The translations under genes were made by a program, and so were the position numbers. Below are positions 34,201 through 43,398 of a stretch of DNA of 64,000 nucleotides, one piece after another. Position 1 is the first letter of the stretch; each line of letters starts with the position of its first letter. This stretch comes from an uncultured Winogradskyella sp. Its GTDB lineage: Bacteria; Bacteroidota; Bacteroidia; Flavobacteriales; Flavobacteriaceae. The stretch is taken from assembly GCF_947496485.1 (NCBI RefSeq), contig NZ_CANMCZ010000001.1:1759384-1823383 (forward strand), given 5' to 3'. Under the pieces are notes generated by a model that worked only from the letters and a program-made list of their open reading frames with translations, did not search any database and was not told where the DNA came from.

Positions 34201-37200
34201 CAGGGACAAACCTCAGTTATAAATACACTAGATTTAGCTTATTATCCTTCAGAAAGAGGACCTTATAATTTTCAGGAAGAAGCCGCTGATGATGTATTGG
34301 ATAATCCTAGTGATAGTTGGGCAGGTATCACAAGACAAATCACATCAACAGACTTTGAACAAGCCAATGTTGAGTACATTGAATTTTGGGTACAGGATCC
34401 TTTTTTAGATAATCCAACGAGCCAAGGTGGTAAATTATTTTTGAATCTTGGTAATATATCTGAAGACGTTTTAAAAGATGGTAAGAAGCAATACGAAAAT
34501 GGTTTGCCAGAAGATGGTGATATCTCTACACTAAATCCATCAATTTTTGGATCGGTTGTGCCGCAAAATCAATCCTTAATATACACGTTTGGAACGACTG
34601 GAGCGGAACGTGCAAATCAAGATGTTGGTTTTGATGGTTATGATGATAGCGAAGAAACACCTACCATCGCAGATGATGCTCAATTGACAGCGTTGTATGC
34701 TAATTTTTCTGGTTTAGAAGATCCTTCTAAAGATAATTACACCTATTACCTAAATACTAGTGGTAATATTTTTGAACGCTATAAGAAATATAATGGCCAA
34801 GAAGGTAATACACCAGATGTCTTTACAGATACTAATAGAGGTTCTACTACCTTGCCAGATGTTGAGGATATCAATAGAGATAACACAATGAATACCATTG
34901 ATAGTTATTTTGAATATGAAGTTGATATGGTTCCTTCTAGTCTTAATATTAATAACCCTCAAATTAATGATATTAAAGTCAGAAACGTCACCTTGCCAAA
35001 TGGTGATCAGAGAGAAGTGACCTGGTATCAATTTAGATTACCTATTAATGAACCAACGAACGCTATTGGTGGTATTACTGATATTAGATCTGTGCGTTTT
35101 GCACGTTTATATTTAAGAGAGTTTACTCAAAATACAGTACTTCGTTTTGCCTCTTTAGATTTAGTACGTAGCGATTGGAGACGTTATACTTTAGATTTAG
35201 ATAATGATCCTACAAATAATAGTGTTAATGATGAATTTAGTGTTGGTATTATAGGTGTACAAGAAAATGATGGTGATTATGTAATTCCACCAGGTGTAAG
35301 ACGAGAAGAATTGAATAACAATAATACAATTCAGAGACAAAATGAACAGTCTTTAGTGTTACAGGTTTGTGAGTTAGAGCCGACCGACTCAAAAGGTGTA
35401 TTTAAAAATATTAATGTAGATATGCGTCAGTATAAAAACTTACGGATGTTTTTACATGCTGAAGCACAAGAAGGTCAAACCCTTGTGGAAGGTGAACTTA
35501 TCGCCTTTATAAGAATGGGTAATGATTTTACAGAAAATTATTATCAAGTTGAAGTACCATTATTACCATCAGATTTTGCAGATGGCAGTATTGAAGAACG
35601 TATATGGCCAGATGTCAATGAGATTAATCTTCCACTAGAAATTCTTCAACAGATAAAATCAAAAGGAATTTTTGATCAAACTTTAGCGAATGAAGATCCA
35701 ACATTTTATGATGTTGTAGATGGTCAACTTAATGAAAATTCGGTTCCTGAGTTTTCTACTTTACCAATTGGTCAACAACGTGTAGCCATAAAAGGAAATC
35801 CAAATTTTGGAGATATAAGGGTTTTAATGGTTGGTCTCAAAAATTCTGGAATTACAGGTGCTAATTCTTGTGGAGAAGTTTGGTTCAACGAATTACGAAT
35901 GTCTGATTTAGAAAATGAAGGTGGTTGGGCTGCTGTAATGAGTATGGATACTAATATTGCTGATTTTGCTAATGTCAGTGCCACAGGAAGACGAAGTACT
36001 ATAGGTTTTGGTGGGATAGAACAAGGACCTAATGAGCGAAGCAGAGAGGATGTAAAACAATACGATGTAGTAACCAATCTACAACTAGGACAATTGTTAC
36101 CGAAAAAATGGGGAGTTCAGATTCCTTTTAACTACTCGCAAAGTGAAGAAATTATTACGCCAGAATACGATGAGTATTATCAAGATATTGAGTTACAAAC
36201 TCAGCTCGATAATGCTACAGACCAAGATTCTATTCTTAAGGTAAATGAAAACTATACTAAAAGAAAGAGTATCAATTTTATAGGAGTTAGAAAACAAAGA
36301 ACAGGTGATGCCAAACCACGTTTCTATGATGTTGAGAACTTAACTTTCAATTATTCTTATAACAAAGTTGAGCATCGCGATTTTGAAATTGAAAATGCAC
36401 TGGACCAAAATATTAGAGCAGGTGTAAATTACAATTATGCATTTGAACCTCTGAGAGTAGAGCCTTTTAAAAAGAATGATTCTTTATTTACAGGCAATTA
36501 TTGGAAGATTTTGAAAGACTTCAATTTTAACTTGTTACCATCGAGTTTCTCAGTAAACACAGATATTAACAGGCAATTCAGTAAGCAAAAATTTAGAGAG
36601 GTAGAACTAGGAGGAGATAATATTGGTATTGAAGAATTATTCAGGAGAAATTACACCTTCGATTTTCAATATGCTATCAATTATAACTTAACTGATGCGC
36701 TGAGTTTAAACTTTACAGCAGCCAACACAAACATAGTACGTAATTATTTTATTGATGATCGTATAAACGGAAGACAAGATCCAGAACTCAATGTTTGGGA
36801 TGGTTTCTTCGATTTTGGAGATCCTAATTTTCAGACACAACAACTTCAGGTTAATTATGAGTTGCCTTTATATAAAATACCAGCTTTAAGTTTCTTAAGA
36901 ACAACATATGCTTATAACGGAGCTTTTCAGTGGCAAAAGGGTTCTGATTTAAATGCTGGATTAGAGGTAGAAGATCCAGATATGCCTGGTACTTTCAATA
37001 CTTTTGACTTAGGACATTCCATCCAAAATTCTAACACGCACAATATTAATTCTACCCTTAATATGGAGACCTTATACAAAACTCTAGGGTTAGTAAGAAA
37101 AGGAAATCAAAGACGTGGCAGAAATAGAAATACAACGGTAAAAAGTCGTTCAGCTGCTCCTAAAGCGGCATTAGAAAATAAGAATGAACAAGCTAAAGAT

Positions 37201-38661
37201 CCGAATAAGTTAAGTACAGGAAAAAAAGCCTACAATACATTAATTGATATTGTAACTATGGTAAAGCGTATTCAATTTGGTTATACTGAGAATAATGGTA
37301 CATTCTTACCAGGTTATTTACCAACACCAGGTTTCATTGGCACGTTAAGACCGACTTTTGGTTACACTTTTGGGTCTCAACGAGATATTAGAGGTTTAGC
37401 GGCAAGAAATGGATGGTTGACTGATTTCCAAAATTTCAATCAACAATATACAGAAGTAAAAAATACGACTTTAGACTACTCGGTGAACATTGAACCTATG
37501 CGAGATCTAAAGATTGATCTTCAAGGTAATAGAAGTTATGCAGAAAGCTTTACTGAAAATTTTAGGGTAGAAGACTTTTTAGATGCAAATGGAAATATTG
37601 TTGATGTAGCAAATGGTGAATTAGGAGACGGAATAAATGATTATAGATCTTTAACACCAAATACCTTTGGTAATTTTAATATATCAACAGCCCTAATTAA
37701 AACTGCATTTAGTAAAAGTGATGAAAATCAATCTGCAGCTTTTGATGACTTTAGAGCCAATAGGTTAATAATAGCAAACCGCTTAGCAAAAGAGTTTTAT
37801 GGAACAAATACTTTTGCAACAGATACAGAAGGTTATCCATTAGGTTTTGGAAAGAATAGTCAACGTGTATTATTACCAGCATTTTTATCTGCTTATCATG
37901 GTTCTAATCCCGATAAGGTGAGTACTGGTGCGTTTAGAGATATTCCTATTCCTAATTGGCAATTAAAATATACAGGCTTAATGAAAATACCATGGTTTAA
38001 GAAAACATTTAGACGTTTTTCTATTCAACATGGTTACAGGTCTAGATATACTATTAATCAATTCAGAACCAATTTAGATTTTACGGCAGGAAATAATGGT
38101 GAGCTATATATCGATCAACCAGACGAAGCGATAGAAGGTCAATCAGGTAATTTTAAAAATGAAACTCTATATAGCAATATTAATCTAGAAGAACAGTTTA
38201 GTCCATTAATTCGTTTAGACTTTGAAATGAAAAACTCAGTAAAAGTCTTAGCAGAAGTTAAAACAGATAGAACATTATCACTAAGTTTTGATAATAATTT
38301 AATGACCGAAATTCAAGGCAAAGAATATACTTTAGGTTTAGGTTATCGTATCAAGGATTTAAGGATTCGTTCTAAGCTCGCAGGTGCAAAACAAGTTGTT
38401 GTAAGTGATTTAGACATGCGAGCAGATATTTCTGTAAGAGATAACAAAACCATAATTAGATATTTAGATTTAGAGAATAATCAAATTACAGCAGGTCAGA
38501 CAATTTGGGGATTAAAATATACTGCACAATATGCATTTAGTAAGAACTTGTCTGCGATCTTCTATTTTGATTATAATTTCTCTGATTTTGCGATTTCTAC
38601 TTCATTCCCACAAACCTCTGTAAGATCTGGAATAACCTTAAGATATAATTTCGGAAATTAA
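31294..38661 (+). CDS. sprA: Type IX secretion translocon and gliding protein SprA
   Basis: Giant outer-membrane protein of 2455 residues. In Flavobacterium, SprA is the 36-strand barrel pore of the type IX secretion system and is required for gliding. A signal sequence occupies about residues 1-32. The SprA N-terminal region includes LPEFYVDSGLFETIFGGNTI (about 129-148) and DVDLGILYSKQDNPSF. Family phrases such as GEATAYIDDFEGTQGAIDLL and FDGYDDSEE appear mid-protein, and the chain ends in beta strands with a final aromatic pattern GITLRYNFGN. The length matches family members. The neighbourhood is that of Flavobacterium johnsoniae sprA. Large secreted proteins such as the one at 60057 are its probable cargo. 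Confidence 0.97.
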   Translation: MQLNITNDTQRYTFSFSCILAFLMLISSLTYAQETEQEQDSTKTTFALGKLKMPNPNSIVSKYTYDPILDRYIYTEKIGNFNINYPLILTPEEFQKLVLQEKLKEYYKRMADAAAGQKDGSEEDQKNLLPEFYVDSGLFETIFGGNTINVVPQGSVDVDLGILYSKQDNPSFSPRNRSNFTFDFDQRISLSLLGKVGTRLQVTAQYDTEASFDFQQLVKLEYTPTEDDIIRKIEVGNVNMPLNSSLITGAQSLFGVKTELQFGKTRVTAVFSEQQSQSKSVVAQGGGTLEEFEFFARDYDENRHFYLAQYFRDNYDKALLQYPFIDNQGLQITRVEVWVTNRNNQTDNVRNIIAFQDLGESEIENIGLNPIPAGFVNNPGALPNNENNDFDPTNIGGAGSLLTNAVRDITIVETGINVPVNEGFDYGKLEAARKLREGQEYILNTELGYISLNQRLLNDEVLAVAFQYTVGGQVYQVGEFANDGVDATTVDDNAGNEVINNQSLVLKMLKSAVTSVEQPIWDLMMKNIYDTGAFQLSQEDFRLNIFYTEASPVNYIRPVEGTSFPPFENNTPTNTADDTEINETPLIRLFHLDRLNFNNDPQEGGDGFFDYVSNPMITVIPQNGKIIFTKAEPFGRYLFDVLDDDGNPNNNDTDYEQDTYTNANQEKYVYDLLYKSTKTQALDEAEKNKFQIKGRFKSSGGGGGIPLGAFNVPRGSVRVTAGGRQLVEGIDYTVDYNLGRVEILDEALKASNTPINVSVENNAVFGQQTRRFTGINIEHQFNDNFVLGATLLNLNERPITQKANFNSEPINNTIFGFNGNYSTEVPFLTRLANKLPNVDTDVPSNLSVRGEFAYLLPGAPNGADFNGEATAYIDDFEGTQGAIDLLSPLSWTLSSRPKELGENYEVEGFDNEDKPGIQNGFDRAALNWYTIDPIFYSNQRPNGITDDDVSDLYTRRVFIEEIFPQVDIVQGQTSVINTLDLAYYPSERGPYNFQEEAADDVLDNPSDSWAGITRQITSTDFEQANVEYIEFWVQDPFLDNPTSQGGKLFLNLGNISEDVLKDGKKQYENGLPEDGDISTLNPSIFGSVVPQNQSLIYTFGTTGAERANQDVGFDGYDDSEETPTIADDAQLTALYANFSGLEDPSKDNYTYYLNTSGNIFERYKKYNGQEGNTPDVFTDTNRGSTTLPDVEDINRDNTMNTIDSYFEYEVDMVPSSLNINNPQINDIKVRNVTLPNGDQREVTWYQFRLPINEPTNAIGGITDIRSVRFARLYLREFTQNTVLRFASLDLVRSDWRRYTLDLDNDPTNNSVNDEFSVGIIGVQENDGDYVIPPGVRREELNNNNTIQRQNEQSLVLQVCELEPTDSKGVFKNINVDMRQYKNLRMFLHAEAQEGQTLVEGELIAFIRMGNDFTENYYQVEVPLLPSDFADGSIEERIWPDVNEINLPLEILQQIKSKGIFDQTLANEDPTFYDVVDGQLNENSVPEFSTLPIGQQRVAIKGNPNFGDIRVLMVGLKNSGITGANSCGEVWFNELRMSDLENEGGWAAVMSMDTNIADFANVSATGRRSTIGFGGIEQGPNERSREDVKQYDVVTNLQLGQLLPKKWGVQIPFNYSQSEEIITPEYDEYYQDIELQTQLDNATDQDSILKVNENYTKRKSINFIGVRKQRTGDAKPRFYDVENLTFNYSYNKVEHRDFEIENALDQNIRAGVNYNYAFEPLRVEPFKKNDSLFTGNYWKILKDFNFNLLPSSFSVNTDINRQFSKQKFREVELGGDNIGIEELFRRNYTFDFQYAINYNLTDALSLNFTAANTNIVRNYFIDDRINGRQDPELNVWDGFFDFGDPNFQTQQLQVNYELPLYKIPALSFLRTTYAYNGAFQWQKGSDLNAGLEVEDPDMPGTFNTFDLGHSIQNSNTHNINSTLNMETLYKTLGLVRKGNQRRGRNRNTTVKSRSAAPKAALENKNEQAKDPNKLSTGKKAYNTLIDIVTMVKRIQFGYTENNGTFLPGYLPTPGFIGTLRPTFGYTFGSQRDIRGLAARNGWLTDFQNFNQQYTEVKNTTLDYSVNIEPMRDLKIDLQGNRSYAESFTENFRVEDFLDANGNIVDVANGELGDGINDYRSLTPNTFGNFNISTALIKTAFSKSDENQSAAFDDFRANRLIIANRLAKEFYGTNTFATDTEGYPLGFGKNSQRVLLPAFLSAYHGSNPDKVSTGAFRDIPIPNWQLKYTGLMKIPWFKKTFRRFSIQHGYRSRYTINQFRTNLDFTAGNNGELYIDQPDEAIEGQSGNFKNETLYSNINLEEQFSPLIRLDFEMKNSVKVLAEVKTDRTLSLSFDNNLMTEIQGKEYTLGLGYRIKDLRIRSKLAGAKQVVVSDLDMRADISVRDNKTIIRYLDLENNQITAGQTIWGLKYTAQYAFSKNLSAIFYFDYNFSDFAISTSFPQTSVRSGITLRYNFGN

Positions 38662-38663
38662 TT

Positions 38664-38694
38664 TTGAATGAAAGCAATTAAAAAATTACATTTG
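38664..38694 (+). promoter_or_regulatory. Promoter of gcvH
   Basis: TTG (38664-38666) and TACATTTG (38687-38694) fit the -33/-7 consensus with a 20-base spacer, 26 bases before the gcvH ATG and just past the sprA stop. Confidence 0.7.
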
Positions 38695-38720
38695 CTACAA
38701 TAATATTTACAACATTAAAG

Positions 38721-39101
38721 ATGAATATACCATCAGAATTAAAGTACACTAAAGACCACGAATGGATTAAAATTGAAGATGATATCGCTACAGTAGGTAT
38801 TACAGATTTTGCACAAGGAGAACTTGGTGATATTGTATATGTAGAAGTAGAGACTTTAGATGAAACTTTAGATATCGAAGAGGTTTTTGGGACAGTTGAG
38901 GCTGTAAAAACGGTTTCAGATTTGTTTTTACCATTATCTGGAGAAATTATAGAATTTAATGAAAGTTTAGAAGACGAACCAGAAAAGGTAAACTCTGATC
39001 CTTATGGTGACGGCTGGATGATTAAAATAAAATTCTCTGATGCTTCACAAATAGACAGTTTATTATCTGCAGAAGATTACAAAGCAGTTATAAGTGGTTA
39101 A
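38721..39101 (+). CDS. gcvH: Glycine cleavage system H protein
   Basis: Lipoyl-carrier protein of the glycine cleavage system, 126 residues, which shuttles the aminomethyl group between the P, T and L proteins. The lipoyl lysine is in [20 protein letters not shown] (Lys63 region), and [20 protein letters not shown] begins the fold. It is normal in length. Its last bases overlap the following VanZ-like gene by 8 bases. The gene lies between sprA and tonB as in related genomes, which is conserved synteny and not a metabolic operon. Confidence 0.97.
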   Translation: MNIPSELKYTKDHEWIKIEDDIATVGITDFAQGELGDIVYVEVETLDETLDIEEVFGTVEAVKTVSDLFLPLSGEIIEFNESLEDEPEKVNSDPYGDGWMIKIKFSDASQIDSLLSAEDYKAVISG

Positions 39102-39456
39102 AAAGCTTTTTTTAATAGGTGCATTAGTTTACACCATTTGGTTAACTATTGTTAGCCTTGTTGATTTAAAAAAAGTACCAAGTTTAGGATCATCTTTTGA
39201 TGACAAAATATATCATTTCATTGCTTATTTTATTTTAGCCTATTTATGGGTGACCTATTTTAAAACAAGTCCTAAAAAGTATATTATTTTAATTGTGTTT
39301 GGCTGTACTATCGCCTTTGGTATCATACTCGAGTTAATACAACATCAACTTAATCCAAATAGAACTTACGATAATTACGATCTAATGGCCAACTGTTTTG
39401 GAGTAATTATTGGCACATTAATTGCGAGTATATTAAACATAATTAAGTTAAAATAA
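39094..39456 (+). CDS. VanZ-like family membrane protein
   Basis: Small membrane protein of 120 residues with four hydrophobic segments (about 4-22, 42-60, 66-85 and 96-116). The VanZ-like core includes [20 protein letters not shown] and [20 protein letters not shown] with the family glutamate and [14 protein letters not shown]. It begins with GTG at 39094, 8 bases inside gcvH. VanZ relatives have been linked to cell-envelope stress or antibiotic tolerance, but the role here is unknown. Confidence 0.9.
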   Translation: MVKKLFLIGALVYTIWLTIVSLVDLKKVPSLGSSFDDKIYHFIAYFILAYLWVTYFKTSPKKYIILIVFGCTIAFGIILELIQHQLNPNRTYDNYDLMANCFGVIIGTLIASILNIIKLK

Positions 39457-39521
39457 CTCTAAGTTTTGCTATATTCACTATTATTTAGTTAAATTAGCGA
39501 CACTATTTTAAAGACAATACT

Positions 39522-40250
39522 ATGGAACCTAAAAAGAACGTAAAATCTGATGTAAGTCGAAACAGTTCACTGTTTTTCGCAGTCGGTCTAGCATTAATGT
39601 TGGGAATAACCTACATGGCTATTAACTATAAGACATATGACAAGAGTGATATTGTTGCAGATTCACTTAATTTAGATGATGAATTAGAAGAAGAAGTGCC
39701 TATTACAGAACAAATCGTTACTCCACCACCTCCACCTCCACCTCCACCAGCTGCACCAGAAGTTATTGAAGTAGTTGAAGATGAAGAAGAAGTTGAAGAA
39801 ACGGTCATAGAATCTACAGAGACTGAAATGGAAACTGAAATTGTAGAAGTTGAGGAAGTAGAAGTAGAAGAAGTTGAAGAAGACATCGAGGTACCATTCT
39901 CAGTAATTGAAAATGTTGCGGTTTTTCCAGGTTGTGAAAAGAAAAAGGGAAATGCAGCCAAGAAAGCTTGTATGAACGAGAAAGTAAATAAGTTCATCGG
40001 TAAAAAGTTTAATACTGAACTAGCTAGTGATTTAGGATTACCTTCAGGTAAACAAAGAATTTTTGTTCAGTTTAAGGTTGACAAATCTGGGAACATTACT
40101 AACATTCTTGCTCGTGGACCACATCCAGGATTAGAAAAAGAAGCAAAAAGAGTTATTGGTCAATTACCTAAGATGAAACCAGGAAGACAAAGAGGTAAGG
40201 CAGTTGTGATGCCATTCTCTATTCCTATTGTATTTTCTGTACAAGACTAA
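39522..40250 (+). CDS. Energy transducer TonB-family protein 1
   Basis: TonB-like protein of 242 residues, expected to couple proton motive force to TonB-dependent outer-membrane transporters. One N-terminal transmembrane helix (about 16-35), then a short stretch of nine prolines (about 68-76), then a strongly acidic Glu/Val segment (about 85-125), then the C-terminal TonB domain with VFPGCEKKKGNAAKKACM and RIFVQFKVDKSGNITNI, ending PFSIPIVFSVQD. Two conserved cysteines flank the start of the domain, as is usual in Flavobacteriia. It is followed by a terminator and by a paralogue. Confidence 0.93.
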   Translation: MEPKKNVKSDVSRNSSLFFAVGLALMLGITYMAINYKTYDKSDIVADSLNLDDELEEEVPITEQIVTPPPPPPPPPAAPEVIEVVEDEEEVEETVIESTETEMETEIVEVEEVEVEEVEEDIEVPFSVIENVAVFPGCEKKKGNAAKKACMNEKVNKFIGKKFNTELASDLGLPSGKQRIFVQFKVDKSGNITNILARGPHPGLEKEAKRVIGQLPKMKPGRQRGKAVVMPFSIPIVFSVQD

Positions 40251-40274
40251 GAGGCAGATATATTTTAAAATATA

Positions 40275-40314
40275 AAAATCCCGTTCAAAATTAATTGGAC
40301 GGGATTTTCTTTTT
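40275..40314 (+). terminator. Intrinsic terminator after tonB-like gene 1
   Basis: AAAATCCCGTTCAA (40275-40288) pairs with TTGGACGGGATTTT (40295-40308) with one wobble, then CTTTTT. Confidence 0.85.
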
Positions 40315-40366
40315 GGTATGCTTATTGTGACTTTCTCATAATATTAACATTTAAATAATACGTATT

Positions 40367-41167
40367 ATGAAAAATTTTAAAAAAGACTTCGGTATTGCTG
40401 GTCAGAGCACTACTAAAGCAAAGAAATCACAAAAGCATGATGCAAATTTACAAAAAAACTCAACCCTGTATTTCCAAATAGGGTTGATTCTTTGTTTATT
40501 AGGCACATATGCACTTTTTGAAATGCAATTTCAAGAAAAGAAACTTATTATTGATTCTGTTGGATCTGATGAAGTTGCAACTATCGATGTAGTTGAAAAG
40601 TTTAGAGTAGAACCAGAAGTAATCGAAAAAAAACAAAAAGAAGTTAAACAAACAATTTTGATAGATAAGGTAATAGAAAAGCCAGATGATTATCTTGAGA
40701 AAGATCCTATTGATTTAATTGTATCAGATCCAACTCCTTTGTCGAGCGAACCAGTAGCAGATCCAAATGATATTGTTGATGCAGCGCCAATCGAAAGTCC
40801 TATTACTATGCCTTTTGATAGAATTGAACAAGCGCCTGTTTATCCTGGATGTGAGCGCCATAAAACGAACGACAAACGTAAAAAATGTATGTCTGAGAAA
40901 ATCACTAAGCTTATTAATAAAAAGTTTAATACCGATATCGGTTCTGAGTACGGTATGTCAGGAAGACAGAGAATTAATACACAATTTACTATTGACAAAA
41001 ATGGGGATATTATAGATGTCAAAATTAGAGGTCCACATTTTGCTTTAGAAAATGAAGCAAAACGTGTTATTAATAAAATCCCAAAAATGAAGCCAGGAAT
41101 TCAAGGAAAAAAATCAGTAGGAGTAATTTATACACTTCCTATTGTCTTCGACGTTAGAGATTATTAA
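40367..41167 (+). CDS. Energy transducer TonB-family protein 2
   Basis: TonB-like protein of 266 residues. A Lys-rich cytoplasmic start of about 34 residues leads to a transmembrane helix (about 36-56). The periplasmic linker lacks the poly-proline run of its neighbour and is rich in Lys, Glu and Asp. The C-terminal domain (about 145-266) repeats the neighbour almost block for block: PVYPGCERHKTNDKRKKCMS, QRINTQFTIDKNGDIIDVKI and KMKPGIQGKKSVGVIYTLPI. The two genes are therefore tandem paralogues, each ended by its own terminator. RemB, next in line, starts with a related domain. Confidence 0.9.
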   Translation: MKNFKKDFGIAGQSTTKAKKSQKHDANLQKNSTLYFQIGLILCLLGTYALFEMQFQEKKLIIDSVGSDEVATIDVVEKFRVEPEVIEKKQKEVKQTILIDKVIEKPDDYLEKDPIDLIVSDPTPLSSEPVADPNDIVDAAPIESPITMPFDRIEQAPVYPGCERHKTNDKRKKCMSEKITKLINKKFNTDIGSEYGMSGRQRINTQFTIDKNGDIIDVKIRGPHFALENEAKRVINKIPKMKPGIQGKKSVGVIYTLPIVFDVRDY

Positions 41168-41189
41168 AAACTAAACTTCATAAAATTTT

Positions 41190-41227
41190 AAAAACCGTTA
41201 TTATACCAATAGCGGTTTTTTTAATGT
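41190..41227 (+). terminator. Intrinsic terminator after tonB-like gene 2
   Basis: AAAACCGTTATT (about 41191-41202) pairs with AATAGCGGTTTT (41208-41219) across ATACC, followed by a T-run to 41222. Confidence 0.82.
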
Positions 41228-41292
41228 CTTATTTGAGTTCGGGGTTTCTAAAAAATAAGTATCTTTCACTCGTTAAAAATCCATTTTCTTCT

Positions 41293-43398
41293 ATGAAGCG
41301 TATTTTGCTTTCTGCTATTCTCTCAATGTCGCTATTAGGTTTTACTCAAACATCTTTAACATATGAGAAACCACCAGTATTTAGTGAGTGCGAATCTGAA
41401 GCCATTGACCAATTAAAAGCATGTTTTAATTATACATTGAAAAGTTATATTTACGACAACTTTAATGTACCAAATATTGTTTCTGAAGAATCTTATAATG
41501 GTGATATTCAGATTTTATTTGAAGTTGATAACAAAGGTGAATTTAAAGTTATCTATGCTGATGCTATTTATGATGAATTAAAAGAAGAGGCAAGGCGTGT
41601 TTTCGACTTATTACCAAAGGTAGAACCAGCAAGCTATAATGGTAAGCCAACCTTTGTTCAATACAGTATAGTTATTGCAATACCGTTAACTAAACCTGTT
41701 AGAGAATTAGAAAAAACTGATGAGGTAAAGTTATCTCACAAAGACAGTCTTAATGCGACATTGTCAAATGAGTTCGATGCAATAGCAGATCAACTAAAAC
41801 CTTATGAAAAACTAGAATACACTAGTCAATTAAATATTCCATTTACACATTCTTATTATGCGCGTTTTGATGACGAAATGAATGCCATCGGAACAAATAG
41901 CCATACAGCTGCTAAGCCATTTGTGTATAGTGATGTTAACAGATATTACGATATAGAATCTGAAAAGGAAAGTTTAGCTAAGGATACAGATACTTGGTTT
42001 GGTAGAAAATTATTCAATGAGCATTTAGTAGAAGTACAAGGTAAAGACTATTGGTTTACCGTAGATCCTATATTAGATTTACAAGTGGGAAGAGATGGTG
42101 AAGCAGATTTTAGTTCTACTTGGAATAATACCAGAGGTATTTTTGTACAAGGAGGTTTAGGAGATAAGTTTAACTTTTCTGCCTCGGTTTATGAAAGTCA
42201 AGGTCGCTTTGCAGAATATTTTAATCAATATGCTGAAAGCATTAGGGCTTCAGGACCAGATCCTGCACTAATTCCAGGTCGTGGTATTGCTAAAAGATTC
42301 AAGGATAACTCTTATGATTATCCTGTTGCAGAAGCGTATTTATCATACACACCTTCAAAGTTTTTTAATATTCAGTTTGGTCATGGTAAAAACTTTATAG
42401 GTGATGGTTATCGTTCTTTATTACAGAGCGATGTTGCAAGCCCTTATCCATTTTTAAAAACTAACATTAAATTTTGGAAAATAAAATATACAAGTACATG
42501 GATGTCTTTAAGAGATGTTAGAGGAGAAGTCATCGAAGACAAAACTTTCAGAACAAAATACATGGCTAACCACTACCTAAGTTGGAATGTTTCAAAACGT
42601 TTAAATATCGGTTTATTTGAATCTGTAATGTGGCAAAACTCAAATGACAGAGGTTTTGATCTTAACTATTTAAATCCAATAATATTTTTTAGAGCTATCG
42701 AGTTTCAGACCGGTCAAGGTAATGGAAATGCAATTTTAGGATTATCATCAAAATATAAATTGAATAATAAGTTCAATTTATACGGACAATTTTTAGTAGA
42801 TGAGTTTTCCATTAGTGATATTACGGGTGGCGAAAAAAGCTGGAAAAATAAACTAGGCTTCCAGATAGGAACTAAATATTTTAATGCTTTTGAAGTAGAC
42901 AATTTATTACTACAAGCAGAATACAATCAAGTGCGTCCTTATACCTATGCACACAATACTATTGTATTGAATTATGCACATAACAATCAACCAATGGCAC
43001 ATCTTTGGGGAGCAAATTTCAGAGAATTAGTATTAATTGGTCGTTATAATTATAAGCGTTGGTTTGCAGATGCAAAGTTTATAATTGGGCAACGCGGTTT
43101 TGATTTTAATACTGATGAGGACAGTTTTAATTATGGTGGTGATATATATGGCGACGAGGATTTCAGAGTTGGTGATACTAATATTAAGATCGGTCAAGGA
43201 AATAAAACCAATAGTTTTATGACTGAGCTACAAGCAGGTTACTTGCTAAACCCAACGACAAATTTAAAAGTGTTTACTAATATTATTTTTAGAGATTTTA
43301 ATCCTGAAGCTATAACAGCTTCAACAATGGATTCTAATACGCTTTGGTTTAGTATTGGTGTAAGAACTGATTTATTTAATTGGTATAATGATTTTTAG
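41293..43398 (+). CDS. remB: Gliding motility cell-surface protein RemB
   Basis: RemB-like protein, 701 residues from the start I prefer. The ATG at 41293 gives the signal MKRILLSAILSMSLLGFTQ; an in-frame ATG at 41224 lies in the tail of the preceding terminator and adds an unlikely 23 residues. After the signal comes a TonB-C-like domain (about residues 25-135: PPVFSECESEAIDQLKACFN, with two cysteines), then a large beta-rich region. RemB was found in Flavobacterium johnsoniae as a mobile surface protein of gliding, two to four genes downstream of sprA, the same order as here. A TATCTTTC at 41260-41267 is a near-match promoter. The gene ends 4 bases inside the convergent metallo-hydrolase gene. 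Confidence 0.85.
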   Translation: MKRILLSAILSMSLLGFTQTSLTYEKPPVFSECESEAIDQLKACFNYTLKSYIYDNFNVPNIVSEESYNGDIQILFEVDNKGEFKVIYADAIYDELKEEARRVFDLLPKVEPASYNGKPTFVQYSIVIAIPLTKPVRELEKTDEVKLSHKDSLNATLSNEFDAIADQLKPYEKLEYTSQLNIPFTHSYYARFDDEMNAIGTNSHTAAKPFVYSDVNRYYDIESEKESLAKDTDTWFGRKLFNEHLVEVQGKDYWFTVDPILDLQVGRDGEADFSSTWNNTRGIFVQGGLGDKFNFSASVYESQGRFAEYFNQYAESIRASGPDPALIPGRGIAKRFKDNSYDYPVAEAYLSYTPSKFFNIQFGHGKNFIGDGYRSLLQSDVASPYPFLKTNIKFWKIKYTSTWMSLRDVRGEVIEDKTFRTKYMANHYLSWNVSKRLNIGLFESVMWQNSNDRGFDLNYLNPIIFFRAIEFQTGQGNGNAILGLSSKYKLNNKFNLYGQFLVDEFSISDITGGEKSWKNKLGFQIGTKYFNAFEVDNLLLQAEYNQVRPYTYAHNTIVLNYAHNNQPMAHLWGANFRELVLIGRYNYKRWFADAKFIIGQRGFDFNTDEDSFNYGGDIYGDEDFRVGDTNIKIGQGNKTNSFMTELQAGYLLNPTTNLKVFTNIIFRDFNPEAITASTMDSNTLWFSIGVRTDLFNWYNDF

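Noticed and set aside
39626-39997. Serine- and threonine-rich minus-strand frame of 123 codons
   Set aside because: It is the mirror of the Glu/Val/Pro-rich linker of the tonB-like gene; composition explains it.
41224-41292. Upstream start for RemB
   Set aside because: It lies in the terminator tail and would place 23 residues before a clear signal sequence.
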